A stretch of DNA of 64,000 nucleotides from Streptomyces sp. SID8374 (GCF_009865135.1 NZ_WWGH01000004.1:1-64000); one strand, 5' to 3'. Numbered from the stretch's first letter, positions 48,232 through 56,871 are shown. The notes: generated from the letters alone by a model not told the origin. A program made the numbers and translations.

Positions 48232-48410
48232 ACGTCCAGACAGATTCGGCCCGGCGCATCACCTGTACGGGATGTGCCGTGGCCGTGGCCGTCTGGCCAC
48301 CAGCGGCACCTTCCCCGCCCGAATGGGCGCAGCCCCGGGATCAGCGCCTTGCACGCGCCCCCCGGGGCCACTTCGGAATCCAGCTCACGACAGGAGTGGA
48401 CCCGCAATGA
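48228..48410 (+). CDS. Micro-ORF 3, candidate Cys-Cys protein (60 aa)
   Basis: GTG at 48228. VNVQTDSARRITCTGCAVAV, then WPPAAPSPPEWAQPRDQRLA and a Gly/Arg tail. A single CxxC pair could hold metal. The TGA overlaps the next ATG at 48407 (ATGA). The chain of three four-base overlaps in a row supports translation although protein-level bias is weaker than for the following genes. Confidence 0.45.
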   Translation: MNVQTDSARRITCTGCAVAVAVWPPAAPSPPEWAQPRDQRLARAPRGHFGIQLTTGVDPQ

Positions 48411-48706
48411 TCAGTATTCCCGACCCGGCCACCGGCACCCTCGCCGCCGCCATCAAGCTCCGTACCGACGCGTCGCAGATCCTCGGAGTCGACGTCGACC
48501 TGATCCTCGGTCCCGTCGTCGGGACCGAGGGCGACTTCGCCCGCCAGGCCCGCGAGGACGCCCTCGCCGACATGGTGGACACCGGCTTCGTCTGGCCCGA
48601 GCAGGTCGCCCGCCGCGCGGCGGGCGCCGAGATCCTGCTGGAGGAACTCGACGAGCTGGAGTTCGCCGCCGGCCTCGTCGACCTCGACCTCGGGGCGGTG
48701 GCCTGA
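48407..48706 (+). CDS. Transfer-operon small protein (99 aa)
   Basis: ATG at 48407 with ACAGGAGTGG upstream. A beta-alpha start (MISIPDPATGTLAAAIKLRT) and helical rest (EGDFARQAREDALADMVDTG, QVARRAAGAEILLEELDELE). Acidic, soluble, without motif. The TGA overlaps the next ATG. First large gene of a run of coupled genes leading to traB, so it should be made whenever the operon is derepressed. Function unknown. Confidence 0.65.
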   Translation: MISIPDPATGTLAAAIKLRTDASQILGVDVDLILGPVVGTEGDFARQAREDALADMVDTGFVWPEQVARRAAGAEILLEELDELEFAAGLVDLDLGAVA

Positions 48707-48888
48707 TGGCGGACACCGCCCCCACCACCCGCCAGCTCCTGGCCCAGGTCCTGGAGAAGGTGACCACCAACCCGGACGAGTGGTCGGTGAAGGACACCGA
48801 GACCATCTCCCGCCTGAGCCGGGCCGCCGAGTACGAGGAGGCGGCCGAGAAGGTCGCCTCCGTACGGACCGGAGGGTGGCCGCTGTGA
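48706..48888 (+). CDS. Small helical protein (60 aa)
   Basis: ATG at 48706 overlapping the stop before it. TTRQLLAQVLEKVTTNPDEW and KDTETISRLSRAAEYEEAAE are two helices. The stop overlaps the next GTG. No known domain; probably a small regulatory or adaptor protein. Confidence 0.6.
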   Translation: MADTAPTTRQLLAQVLEKVTTNPDEWSVKDTETISRLSRAAEYEEAAEKVASVRTGGWPL

Positions 48889-49187
48889 GCCGCACCGCGC
48901 TCGTCGTACGCGGCCTGGTCCGCGCCGGCCTCGACGCCACCAGCCGGATGCCGTCGCCGATGCTCCTGCTGCTGGTGCCGCTGCTCGCGCTGCTGGCCTA
49001 CGGCTCCGGGACCGTCCTCCTCGACGCGCTGACCGCGCTGGTCACCGCCGTCGCCCAGATCCTCAAGGCCGTGTGCTGGCTGGCCGCGCTCGCCGTGACC
49101 GCCCGCCTGCTGCACCGCCTGATCGACCAGCACCTCCACACAGCCCCGCCCACCGCCTCCACCAGCGCCAGGGAGCCCGCCGCATGA
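48885..49187 (+). CDS. SpdB-like small membrane protein (100 aa)
   Basis: GTG at 48885. Two membrane segments, about 23-42 (MPSPMLLLLVPLLALLAYGS) and 55-75 (VTAVAQILKAVCWLAALAVT), then a basic tail with a histidine cluster (RLLHRLIDQHLHTAP). Small membrane 'spread' proteins are part of TraB-type transfer systems of Streptomyces and let plasmids move through hyphal septa. Four-base overlaps at both ends. Naming as Spd-like rests on topology and context. Confidence 0.65.
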   Translation: MSRTALVVRGLVRAGLDATSRMPSPMLLLLVPLLALLAYGSGTVLLDALTALVTAVAQILKAVCWLAALAVTARLLHRLIDQHLHTAPPTASTSAREPAA

Positions 49188-50005
49188 TCCGGATGATCCG
49201 CACCAAGAACCTCCGCGCTCTCCAGGAGGGCGCGGAACTCGCCTCCGTCCTGGAGGCGGACCTTGAAACCGCCGAGACCACGATCGAGGCGGGCAAGGAG
49301 AACCAGGCCCGGGACGCCGAGCAGCTGCAGAAGCTGTCCGGCGAGGCCCGCGACCTGCGGGTCGAGCTGGTGGCCGCCGAGTCCCGCAACAAGGACTTCG
49401 CCCGCCTCGTCGAGCTGCTGGGCCGTGCGACGCAGTACGCCTTCGACGCCGCCGACGCCCCGGTCCACGTGGTCCAGCACGAGGGCAGGGCGCGCAGCGC
49501 TCACCGCGACGGGGCGTCCGCCCGGGCGGCCACGCCCTACCCGGACGACAACTGGGTGACGTCGCTGGACCCGGACTCCGACCCGCTGGGTTGGAGGATC
49601 ACGGCGACCACGCCGCCGCCGCTGGCACCTCCGGAGTGCGCGGGCGAGATCGAGGCCCTGCTGGAGCGCCTGGAGCGCCCGGCGCTGGAGCAGCTCGCCG
49701 AGGCCGACAGCCTCCAGGAGCTGACCCGTCAGCTGGAGGCCGCCCGGTCCCAGCGCGACACGGCGATGCAGGACACCGACACCGCCGCGGCCGCGCTGAC
49801 CGCCGAGGCCCTGGCCCACGCGTTCCACCGCACGGCGGTGACCGCCGTGGTCACCGAGATGGCCTTCGCCCTGCTCAGCAGCGACACCGACGCCTCCGTC
49901 CGCGAGGTGTCCGGGCTGCTGCTGCGCCATGCCGACCTGTTCGGCATCGACCCCCACGGGCCGAAGACCGGCGCCGACGCCATCACGAAGGGAGCGGTCG
50001 CATGA
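49184..50005 (+). CDS. Coiled-coil transfer-operon protein (273 aa)
   Basis: ATG at 49184. Long coiled coils at about 10-85 (ALQEGAELASVLEADLETAE, QARDAEQLQKLSGEARDLRV) and 145-200 (EIEALLERLERPALEQLAEA, QELTRQLEAARSQRDTAMQD). The C-terminal half is helical (AFHRTAVTAVVTEMAFALLS). No enzyme motif or membrane span. It could form a structural or scaffolding partner for the Spd-like proteins. Function unknown; overlaps its neighbours by four bases on each side. Confidence 0.65.
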   Translation: MIRMIRTKNLRALQEGAELASVLEADLETAETTIEAGKENQARDAEQLQKLSGEARDLRVELVAAESRNKDFARLVELLGRATQYAFDAADAPVHVVQHEGRARSAHRDGASARAATPYPDDNWVTSLDPDSDPLGWRITATTPPPLAPPECAGEIEALLERLERPALEQLAEADSLQELTRQLEAARSQRDTAMQDTDTAAAALTAEALAHAFHRTAVTAVVTEMAFALLSSDTDASVREVSGLLLRHADLFGIDPHGPKTGADAITKGAVA

Positions 50006-50238
50006 GCGGCGTGCTGAGGATCCGCCGGGGCGTCCGGGACGACTGGACCGGTGCCGACTTCGACTCCTACACGGTGCTCACCGAGCTCGGCGCCACCCGC
50101 CCGGCCGCCCTGGTCACCCGCGCCCGCCGGGGCCGGCCGCTGCGCCGCGCCTTCCGCGCCGCCCTGCGCACCGTCACCGTCACCGTTCACTCCACCCCCC
50201 GCATCCCGGCCACCGCCGGAAGGAGGTTCACCCGATGA
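50002..50238 (+). CDS. Small basic protein (78 aa)
   Basis: ATG at 50002. MSGVLRIRRGVRDDWTGADF, then RPAALVTRARRGRPLRRAFR and TVTVTVHSTPRIPATAGRRF. Strongly arginine-rich in the middle. The stop overlaps the next ATG. Similar tiny basic genes occur in Streptomyces transfer operons. No known function. Confidence 0.55.
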   Translation: MSGVLRIRRGVRDDWTGADFDSYTVLTELGATRPAALVTRARRGRPLRRAFRAALRTVTVTVHSTPRIPATAGRRFTR

Positions 50239-51713
50239 CCGCAGCACCCGAGGAGAAGCCGCAGCTCTCGTGGGCCGAGCAGTCCGCGAACGCCGAGAAG
50301 ATCCGCGCCGAGGCCGACATCGCCCGGGAGCGGGACGCCGAGGAACGCCGGCGCCGCGATCTCCTCGACGCCCCGGAGATCGCCAAGGCCCAGGCCCGGG
50401 CCGAGGCTGTGGAGCGCAAGGCCCGCGAGGACCGCGAAGCCGAGGACCGGGCCCGTGAGGAGCGCCGGAAGGCCGAGACCGCCGAGGCCCGGCGCCTGGC
50501 CGAGGTCCAGCGCCGCGAGCAGCGCGCCGCCAAGGCCGTCAACGTCGGCGTCGCCGCCGCCCTGCTCGTCGCCCTCCCTCTGCAGATCCGGGCGTTCTGG
50601 AGCCCCGACCGCCCCTGGGAGGTCGTCGTCCCGTTCGTCCTGGAGGGCCTGGCCTGGGTGTTCATCCGCCAGGCCGAGGCCGCCATCGCCGCCCGCCGGA
50701 TGGTGTGGCACTACCTCGTCGGCGTCTTCGCCTGCTCGCTGTTCGCCGCGACGGTCAACGTCCTCGACGGGTTCCTGCACACCGAGATCGGCCCGATCTT
50801 CGGCGTGGTCGGCGGCGTCTGCTCGCTCGCCGGACCCGGCATCAAGGTCATCCACGAGTTCGGTGCCCGCGACAAGCAGGCAAAGGCGACCCGGGCCGAA
50901 CGCAAGCTCGCCGAGGCGCAGGCCAAGCAGGCTGAGGCCGAGGCCAAGGCCCGCGAGGTCGACCTCGACCACAAGCGGAAGACCGAGGCCGCCCGCCGCG
51001 AGGAGCAGCGTGTGGCCGCCGAGGCCAAGCGGGCCGCCGAGGCCGAGCGCCTCACGGCCCAGGACGAGCAGCGCCAGGCGACGTACCCGGAGGTGTGGGA
51101 GCGGTACGAGGCGATCCTCGCCGCGCATCCGCTCGGGTCCATCTCGCGCGACCGGGCGTGGACCGACGCGCAGCGCGCCGCCGCGCACTCGGCGGTGTGG
51201 GACCGGTACACGATGCTCGTCACGGCGGCCCCGGCCACGGTCCGCGCGGTGGACCTGTGGCCCGCCGCCTGGCGGTCGGTCTACGCCCTGCCGGTCGGTC
51301 AGACCCCCGAGACGCTCCGGGCCGAGCTCGCTGCCCGGGCGGCCGTCGACGAGGTGCTCACCGAGGCCGACTACACCTCCGAGCGGGCGGCCGTCGACGA
51401 TCTGCTCGCCGATCTGTTCGGCGGCGACGACGACGATCCGAGCGGCGCCCGCAAGGGCGGCCGTGGAGGACCGTCGGGAAGCCCCACAGCCCTTGGGCGT
51501 AAAGGGCTCCAGGGGCCCGGGCGGACGTCCGGCAAGACGCCCGCCAAGCCCCTGGACGAAGACGACCTGCAGAAGGTCCGCGACCTTGCCGACGAGCTCG
51601 GTGACGCGGCCCTGCTCTCCGCCAAGAACGTCCGCCAGGCGATCGGCGGCGGAGCCAACGAGTACGTCTGCCGCGTCCGCGACGCGGTCAAGGCGGAGCG
51701 GGGAGCCGAGTGA
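50235..51713 (+). CDS. DUF2637-like spread protein with coiled coils (492 aa)
   Basis: ATG at 50235. A charged coiled-coil front (WAEQSANAEKIRAEADIARE ... EAEDRAREERRKAETAEARR, about 12-95) precedes four membrane helices at about 98-205 (NVGVAAALLVALPLQIRAFW, VVVPFVLEGLAWVFIRQAEA, HYLVGVFACSLFAATVNVLD, IFGVVGGVCSLAGPGIKVIH). A second coiled coil (ARDKQAKATRAERKLAEAQA...) follows, and a helical C terminus (LADELGDAALLSAKNVRQAI) like a small HTH. The four-helix unit matches DUF2637/SpdB-type proteins that assist TraB spreading. Overlaps preceding and following genes. Confidence 0.75.
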   Translation: MTAAPEEKPQLSWAEQSANAEKIRAEADIARERDAEERRRRDLLDAPEIAKAQARAEAVERKAREDREAEDRAREERRKAETAEARRLAEVQRREQRAAKAVNVGVAAALLVALPLQIRAFWSPDRPWEVVVPFVLEGLAWVFIRQAEAAIAARRMVWHYLVGVFACSLFAATVNVLDGFLHTEIGPIFGVVGGVCSLAGPGIKVIHEFGARDKQAKATRAERKLAEAQAKQAEAEAKAREVDLDHKRKTEAARREEQRVAAEAKRAAEAERLTAQDEQRQATYPEVWERYEAILAAHPLGSISRDRAWTDAQRAAAHSAVWDRYTMLVTAAPATVRAVDLWPAAWRSVYALPVGQTPETLRAELAARAAVDEVLTEADYTSERAAVDDLLADLFGGDDDDPSGARKGGRGGPSGSPTALGRKGLQGPGRTSGKTPAKPLDEDDLQKVRDLADELGDAALLSAKNVRQAIGGGANEYVCRVRDAVKAERGAE

Positions 51714-52117
51714 TGAACATTCCCCAGGTCCTGACCGGCACCGTGTACGAGGCGGTCGTCGAGCGCAGCGACGGGCTCTGCGAGTGCGATCTGCGCGAGC
51801 CGGGGAACTGCGGCCTCGGCCCGGTCAAGTTCCACTTCAGCGGGCAGCGGTGCCGTGAGCACGGGACGTACCGCGCCCCGCTGGTGGCGACGCCGCGCGA
51901 CCCGGAGGTCTCCGACCGGGACGCGGTCACTCTGCCCGCCGCCGAGGTGATCGTCCTGTGCCGTGGCTGCTACACCCGCCGCCGCAACCGGACCGCCAAG
52001 GAACGCGACGCCCGCAACCAGGCCGCCCTCCTCGCCGACGAGAACGCCCTCTTCCCGTCAGACCTGTTGCCCCCAACAGGCCCAACTGCATCCGAACAGC
52101 AGCGGGAAGTGGCGTGA
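51713..52117 (+). CDS. Small HNH/zinc-binding-like protein (134 aa)
   Basis: ATG at 51713, overlapping the previous stop. LCECDLREPGNCGLG, QRCREHGTY and EVIVLCRGCYTRRRNRTAKE arrange cysteines and a histidine as in HNH-type or zinc-ribbon proteins (CxC...C, CxxH, CxxC). The basic C-terminal helix fits DNA contact. The last 20 residues (SDLLPPTGP...) are coded through palindrome copy 12, so the tail appears extended or altered by it. Nuclease activity is possible but not proven. Confidence 0.55.
   Translation: MNIPQVLTGTVYEAVVERSDGLCECDLREPGNCGLGPVKFHFSGQRCREHGTYRAPLVATPRDPEVSDRDAVTLPAAEVIVLCRGCYTRRRNRTAKERDARNQAALLADENALFPSDLLPPTGPTASEQQREVA
52059..52080. repeat. Dispersed palindrome, copy 12 (within a coding tail)
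   Basis: The core CCTGTTGCCCCCAACAGG (52063-52080) is followed directly by CCCAAC. This is the only copy lying wholly inside a reading frame; it is read as Leu-Leu-Pro-Pro-Thr-Gly. Confidence 0.75.
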
Positions 52118-52152
52118 ACCGCCGACCCGTGAATCCCGGAAGGACACCGCGC

Positions 52153-52554
52153 ATGCCCCGCCTCACCCGCGCCGCCCGCTCGGCCGCCGCCTGCGCCCTC
52201 TACGTGGCGCACACGCTGCTCATCCTGTGGGCCGCGTCCGCCGCCGCCGCGTTCTCCTGGCGCAGCGGCTACACCCTCCCGTACGACACCGGCGACAACG
52301 CCCTGCTGACGTGCGCGGCCGTCTTCGCCCTGCTGGCCGGCGGGGCGGTCGCCACGCTCCCGGAGCCCTGGATCGCCAAGGCCCGGCACGCGCTGAAGGG
52401 CAGCCCGATGGGGCGCTGCCCGGCGTGCGACGGACCGGTCCCGGCCGCCGCGATGGTCGACGCCCGCCCCGGCTCGGTCGGGCCCGTCCCCATCTTCGAC
52501 TCCTCCCTCGTCCCGCAGAACGGCGAGAAGACGCACCCGAAGGAGACCCGCTGA
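52153..52554 (+). CDS. Membrane protein with CxxC (133 aa)
   Basis: ATG at 52153 with GGAAGGA eight bases away; a GTG at 52114 overlapping the stop is an alternative. Two membrane segments at about 10-35 (ACALYVAHTLLILWAASAAA) and 48-68 (DNALLTCAAVFALLAGGAVA), then a zinc-ribbon-like GRCPACDGPVPAAAM. Overlaps the next ATG by one base. Spd-like role by position; not identified. Confidence 0.6.
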   Translation: MPRLTRAARSAAACALYVAHTLLILWAASAAAAFSWRSGYTLPYDTGDNALLTCAAVFALLAGGAVATLPEPWIAKARHALKGSPMGRCPACDGPVPAAAMVDARPGSVGPVPIFDSSLVPQNGEKTHPKETR

Positions 52555-52847
52555 TGAGCGACTCGGCCGCCAAGCCCCACCGCCGGATGCCCTGGCGTCT
52601 GGCCCTCCTGGTCCCCGCCGCCGCCTACCTCGCCATCTGGCGCGGCATCCCCGGCGTCACGCCGATGCTCACCTTCACCTGGATCACCGGCCTGCTCACC
52701 GGCGGCGCCCTGGTCGCCGCCGGGATGTGGGGCCCGGCCCTGCTGACCGCCGCCGCCCACGCCCAGAAGGAGGGCGCGGCCCGCCGCAAGGCCAAGGCCC
52801 AGAAGGCCGCGATCAAGGCCAAGGCCGCCGCCGAGAGCCACCGGTAG
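52554..52847 (+). CDS. Small membrane protein (97 aa)
   Basis: ATG at 52554 overlapping the previous TGA. Two membrane segments, about 15-30 (LALLVPAAAYLAIWRGIP) and 40-62 (FTWITGLLTGGALVAAGMW), followed by a basic lysine/alanine tail (EGAARRKAKAQKAAIKAKAA). Immediately upstream of traB with a 90-base gap; probable Spd-type helper. Confidence 0.6.
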   Translation: MSDSAAKPHRRMPWRLALLVPAAAYLAIWRGIPGVTPMLTFTWITGLLTGGALVAAGMWGPALLTAAAHAQKEGAARRKAKAQKAAIKAKAAAESHR

Positions 52848-52938
52848 CTCACCGATCAGCGGGGCCCGCAGCTTGCCCGGCCCGGGCCCCGCTTCCCCCA
52901 CCCCCCTTGATCACATCCAGAGAGCGAGGAGCTCCAGC

Positions 52939-55365
52939 ATGACCGACATCTCCCCCGAGCCCGCAGCGGGCGGGCCGGGCGACGAACCGATCCCCGACGA
53001 CCTCAGCAACCTGTTCGCCGACGACCCCGAGCGGGGCGACCAGCTGGAGAAGCTGGCGCGCGCCGCCGTACGGGGCACCAGGGGCGGGATGGCGGACGCC
53101 ACCACCGGCACCCCCCGCGACCTGCCCGTCCTGCCCGAGCCCGCCAGCCTGGTCTTCGAGGACGACGAGGACCAGGAGCACACCGGCACCCTGGTGCCCG
53201 CGCCCCGGACGGGTACGGACGCCTGGAGCTGGAAGGACGCCTTCCCGCCCGGCACGTTCGACTCCGCGGCCTGGGCCCACCGCAAGAAGGTGGCCCTGCA
53301 CAAGCTGGCCTGGCACGCCGGACACAGCCACCTCTACGCCTGGCGGCTGACCCGGCTCTCCGGCATCGGGATGGTGGCCGGCGCCCGGGACGGCTGGCAC
53401 TACTACTCCGCCCAGGAGTACGCCGACATGGTTGACACCGCCCGCCGCAAGGGCCTGAACCCCGACATCGTCGCGGCGCTGCGCGAGGAGCGGCTGGAGA
53501 CCGCCCGGGCCCGGCGGCGCGAACCGCTACTCGTCGGCGCGACCACCGCCGTGCTCACCGCCATCGCGGCCGCCGTCGCCGTCGCCGACGTCTACGGGCT
53601 GCTCGCCGCCTCCCCGGCCGCTCTGCTCACCCTGGGCATCCTGTCCGCCCTGGGCCTGCGCGAGCACCGGCGCCGCAACCCCGAAGCGGCCCTGTCCGCC
53701 GCGTTCGCCCTGTCCGCCGCCTCCACGGCCGAGGACGCCCCGCTCACCGACGACCTGCTCAACCGGATCCTGCGTACGGCGAAGGTGTTCACCAAGGACG
53801 AGCACCAGATCACGCTGCTGGAGCCGATCCGCCCGGCCGAGATCAACGGGGTCCTCGCAGTTTTCAAGCTCCCCGACGACCTCCAGGTCTCCTCGCTCGT
53901 CGCGAAGAAGGAGGCCATCGCCGGCGCCCTCGACGTCGAGCCGCACTGGATCGACATCAAGGAGGACGGCTCCCCCCGGCGATGCTCCTTCTGGTACTCC
54001 TCGAGCGACCCGTTCGGGAAGCCGCGCACCTCCCCGCTGGTGGACGAGCCCGAGCGCCAGGACGTGTGGAACCGCGGCATCCTGATCGGGTTCAACCGGC
54101 GCGGCCTGCCGGTGTACCTCAAGCTCCGGCACGTCATGGCCCTGCTGGGCGGGATGTCCCGTACGGGCAAGGGCATGCTGCTGCGCAATCTCATCGTCGG
54201 CCTGGGCCTGGACCCGCGCGTCAACCTGCGCCTGGTCGCCGGAGCCAAGCCCGGTGAGCACCGCGGGTACGGGCCGATCTGCTCCACCTTCTTCGGCCGT
54301 CGCCCCGAGCGGCTCATCACCCTGCTGGAGGCGTTCCTGCGCGAGGCGTACCGGCGCGAGGGCGTCCTGGAGGACCAGGGGCGGGCCAAGTTCGGTGAGA
54401 AGGACCTGGACGAGTTCCCGCTGGAAATCCTCATCATCGACGAGTACAAGCAGTACGCGAACGCGTCGGTCCGGATTCCCGACCCGACCGACGACGAGGG
54501 AAGGCGCACCTTCAAGGCGTGCGACCGGATCGCCGAACTGATCGAGGAGATCGCCGCGTTCGCGGCCGCGCTCAACATGACCATCCTCATCTCCACCCAG
54601 GACCCGGACGCCAACACCGTCCCGCGCGGCTACAAGTCCAACACCGGGGCGCGGGCGGCCACCCGTACCGGCGGCGCTATCCAGACCAACGCGATCCTGA
54701 AGGACGGCGCCACCGGCGCCGGCCTGCGCGCCCATGAGATCCCGGAATCCCTTGCAGGCGGTGCCATCGTCGATATCGACGGGGCTCCCGGCGAACTCAT
54801 CCGCTCCTTCTTCATCGAGGACGAGGAATTCGACGGAGCGGCGGAGCTGATCCGTGCCGGTCTCTATCTCCGCGAGGAGCTGGGCCGGGCGCCGGGGCAA
54901 TTCGTCGACCGAATCGAGGAGTACCTGATCGAGGTCACCGGAGCGTCCTCCCTGGCAGGCGGGCCCACCGGATCTGGGCGCCCCGGCCCGCTGACGGACA
55001 CCGCCGTCATGGTCGAGACCACCACGGTCCTCACCCACATTCTCGACGCGTTCGCCAAGGCCGGGGACGTCGACCGGCTGCGGACCGCCGACCTGCTCCC
55101 GCTCCTGGCCGCCCTGGACCCCGACACCTTCAGCTACGAGGCGCTCGGCGTCGAGGAGCCCGACGCCGACGCCGACGAGAAGGCGGTGAAGGCGGCCACC
55201 GCCGCATACAACCGGGCCGGTGGCCGGCGCCTGGCCGAAGAGATCGCCAAGGTCCTGGACGGGACTGACCACGAGCTCTTCACCCGCGAGTGGACCACCG
55301 CCCCCCGGGGCCGCGGCTACCTCCTCGCCGAGGTCCGCCAAGCCGCTGGGATTGCCCCGGAATGA
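52939..55365 (+). CDS. traB: TraB-like FtsK/SpoIIIE translocase
   Basis: 808 residues, ATG at 52939 behind AGCGAGGAG. N-terminal acidic region, a membrane hairpin at about 200-235 (LVGATTAVLTAIAAAVAVAD, LLAASPAALLTLGILSALGL), then an FtsK-like motor: Walker A MALLGGMSRTGKGMLLRNLI at about 400-418 and Walker B FPLEILIIDEYKQY at about 492-505, with ILISTQDPDA as sensor. The C terminus (ADLLPLLAALDPDTFSYEAL, DHELFTREWTTAPRGRGYLL then AEVRQAAG) looks like a winged helix, the gamma-like DNA-recognition domain of TraB. TraB moves double-stranded plasmid DNA between hyphae after binding clt octamers; such octamers follow immediately downstream. Confidence 0.9.
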   Translation: MTDISPEPAAGGPGDEPIPDDLSNLFADDPERGDQLEKLARAAVRGTRGGMADATTGTPRDLPVLPEPASLVFEDDEDQEHTGTLVPAPRTGTDAWSWKDAFPPGTFDSAAWAHRKKVALHKLAWHAGHSHLYAWRLTRLSGIGMVAGARDGWHYYSAQEYADMVDTARRKGLNPDIVAALREERLETARARRREPLLVGATTAVLTAIAAAVAVADVYGLLAASPAALLTLGILSALGLREHRRRNPEAALSAAFALSAASTAEDAPLTDDLLNRILRTAKVFTKDEHQITLLEPIRPAEINGVLAVFKLPDDLQVSSLVAKKEAIAGALDVEPHWIDIKEDGSPRRCSFWYSSSDPFGKPRTSPLVDEPERQDVWNRGILIGFNRRGLPVYLKLRHVMALLGGMSRTGKGMLLRNLIVGLGLDPRVNLRLVAGAKPGEHRGYGPICSTFFGRRPERLITLLEAFLREAYRREGVLEDQGRAKFGEKDLDEFPLEILIIDEYKQYANASVRIPDPTDDEGRRTFKACDRIAELIEEIAAFAAALNMTILISTQDPDANTVPRGYKSNTGARAATRTGGAIQTNAILKDGATGAGLRAHEIPESLAGGAIVDIDGAPGELIRSFFIEDEEFDGAAELIRAGLYLREELGRAPGQFVDRIEEYLIEVTGASSLAGGPTGSGRPGPLTDTAVMVETTTVLTHILDAFAKAGDVDRLRTADLLPLLAALDPDTFSYEALGVEEPDADADEKAVKAATAAYNRAGGRRLAEEIAKVLDGTDHELFTREWTTAPRGRGYLLAEVRQAAGIAPE

Positions 55366-55368
55366 CCC

Positions 55369-55515
55369 ATGCGACGGCCATGCGACGCGATGTGTCGTCG
55401 CAGGTCAGCGCATGAGACGCCGATGCGACGCCGCCGCCGATCATGCGACGGCGTCGCATCGGCCCGCCCCTCGTCGCACCACCGTCGCAACCTCTGACCT
55501 GCGAAGACGTATCGC
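55369..55515. other. Candidate clt locus: repeated ATGCGACG octamers
   Basis: Exact ATGCGACG occurs at 55369-55376, 55380-55387, 55423-55430, 55443-55450 and inverted at 55452-55459. One-base variants lie at 55412-55419 (ATGAGACG), 55395-55402 (reverse), 55472-55479 and 55483-55490 (reverse). A GCATCGCAT-rich end follows near 55511. In pSVH1 and relatives TraB binds short octamers in clt just 3' of traB. The location, unit length and both orientations match. No gene fits this 120-base stretch. Confidence 0.75.
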
Positions 55516-55627
55516 ATCGCATCCTGTCCCGCATCCACAAAACACCGCAAAACGATCACGCCAGGGAGACCCGCCGATCATGCCCGCCGCCGACCGTTTC
55601 ACCCCCGCCACCGAAGGAGCAAGCCCC

Positions 55628-56200
55628 GTGAGCGAGTCCACCGTCGACCAGGCCACCGCCGACCACGTCCGCCAGCTCCTGGCCGAGGCCAGGCTCGTCG
55701 AATCGGCCTTCGAGCCCACCCCGGCCGCGACCGCCGCACCGGCCGCCCCGACCGTGCCCGTACCGCCCCCGGGCTACACCCTGCGCACCACCCACCGCAC
55801 CACCGCCGACGGCGGCAGCGAGGTCGTGCACGAGGTCGTCCCCCTGGCCCCCGTCCCGGCCGCCGGACCGGTCGGCTCCGCCGCGGCGGCCGCCCACAGC
55901 CCGGCAGTGCGCCGGAGCCTGCCGGACTGGCTCACCGGCAACACCCGCGTCCTGAAGGCGATGGTCGTCGTCGGCGGCATCGGCACGGTGGCCGGCCTCG
56001 CGGCGGTCTACGGACCGGCCGTCGGCGCGGGCGCCGCAGCGGCGGCCGCCGGGCTGTGGGCCGCCACCCTCACCATCCTGAAGTTCGTCGCCGCGGTGGT
56101 CGTCGGCGTCGTCGTCATCGGCGCGCTGACCGGCAGCGGCTCGAAGAAGAAGACGGGCACCTTCGAGGGCACCATCCAGGGCACCTGGAAGCAGGACTGA
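55628..56200 (+). CDS. Membrane protein after traB (190 aa)
   Basis: GTG at 55628 chosen for the GAAGGAG eight bases upstream; an ATG at 55580 would add 16 residues. An alanine/proline-rich cytoplasmic front (TADHVRQLLAEARLVESAFE) leads to two membrane segments, about 120-140 (MVVVGGIGTVAGLAAVYGPA) and 145-175 (AAAAAAGLWAATLTILKFVA then VVVGVVVIG). C-terminal GSKKKTGTFEGTIQGTWKQD is basic and reaches the next ATG by overlap. Probably a TraB/Spd accessory. Confidence 0.6.
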   Translation: MSESTVDQATADHVRQLLAEARLVESAFEPTPAATAAPAAPTVPVPPPGYTLRTTHRTTADGGSEVVHEVVPLAPVPAAGPVGSAAAAAHSPAVRRSLPDWLTGNTRVLKAMVVVGGIGTVAGLAAVYGPAVGAGAAAAAAGLWAATLTILKFVAAVVVGVVVIGALTGSGSKKKTGTFEGTIQGTWKQD

Positions 56201-56871
56201 TGCCCGGGCCCGTGCAGATCGTCTTCAAGGGCTCGCCTCTCTTCGGCGGCCAGGCGGTCAAGTGCCCGCAGGAGACCCGCGTCATCCCCTCGAAGGTCAT
56301 CCGCCTCTACGTCACCCCGGCCGGGGTGGTCGGCACCTGCGGACTCACCCACCGCCCCCGGGACGAGCGGGGGCGCAAGACCCAGCCCGCCGAGTGCGTC
56401 TTCGAGGTCCCGCACGTCACCAAGGACGAGCTGGCCGCGCTCGCCGCGCCCGGCAAGACCGGCCGAGTGAGCGGCAGGCTCCCCACCGGCAAGGTCATCG
56501 ACGTCCAGATCATCTCGCTCGGCGCGGAGGCCAAGGTGGGCGCCGGCGGAGGGAAAGCCGCTCAGGCGTTCGCCGCCGCCAAGGGCGGCAAGGGCGCGGC
56601 CGGGGCGAGCGCCGCTCCGGCCAGGGTCCAGCGTGGCGGCGGCGGGGCGATGGCTGCCTTCTTCGGCGCCGTCGCCGCGACCGCCGGGGCCGCCGGACAG
56701 ATCGCGGGCGCCGCCGGGCAGGTTGCCGGGTCCGCCGCCAGCATCGTCGGCTCGGCTGCCGACCTCGGCAAGGAGGGCGTCGGCCTGGCCCGCGACGGAG
56801 TCCGGGAGGCCGGTGCGCGCAGCGGCCGCAGGCATGAACGCCAGATGCGCGACACCGACTCCGACGGCTGA
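56200..56871 (+). CDS. Hypothetical protein with alanine/glycine-rich tail (223 aa)
   Basis: ATG at 56200 (MPGPVQIVFKGSPLFGGQAV), one base overlapping the previous stop. A beta-rich front with Cys residues (QAVKCPQETRVI, VGTCGLTHR, AECVFEVPHV) about 20-75 and a repetitive tail (AAQAFAAAKGGKGAAG, GAAGQIAGAAGQVAGSAASI). Without recognisable motif. Last gene of the traB transcript, before the perfect palindrome at 56899. Confidence 0.55.
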   Translation: MPGPVQIVFKGSPLFGGQAVKCPQETRVIPSKVIRLYVTPAGVVGTCGLTHRPRDERGRKTQPAECVFEVPHVTKDELAALAAPGKTGRVSGRLPTGKVIDVQIISLGAEAKVGAGGGKAAQAFAAAKGGKGAAGASAAPARVQRGGGGAMAAFFGAVAATAGAAGQIAGAAGQVAGSAASIVGSAADLGKEGVGLARDGVREAGARSGRRHERQMRDTDSDG

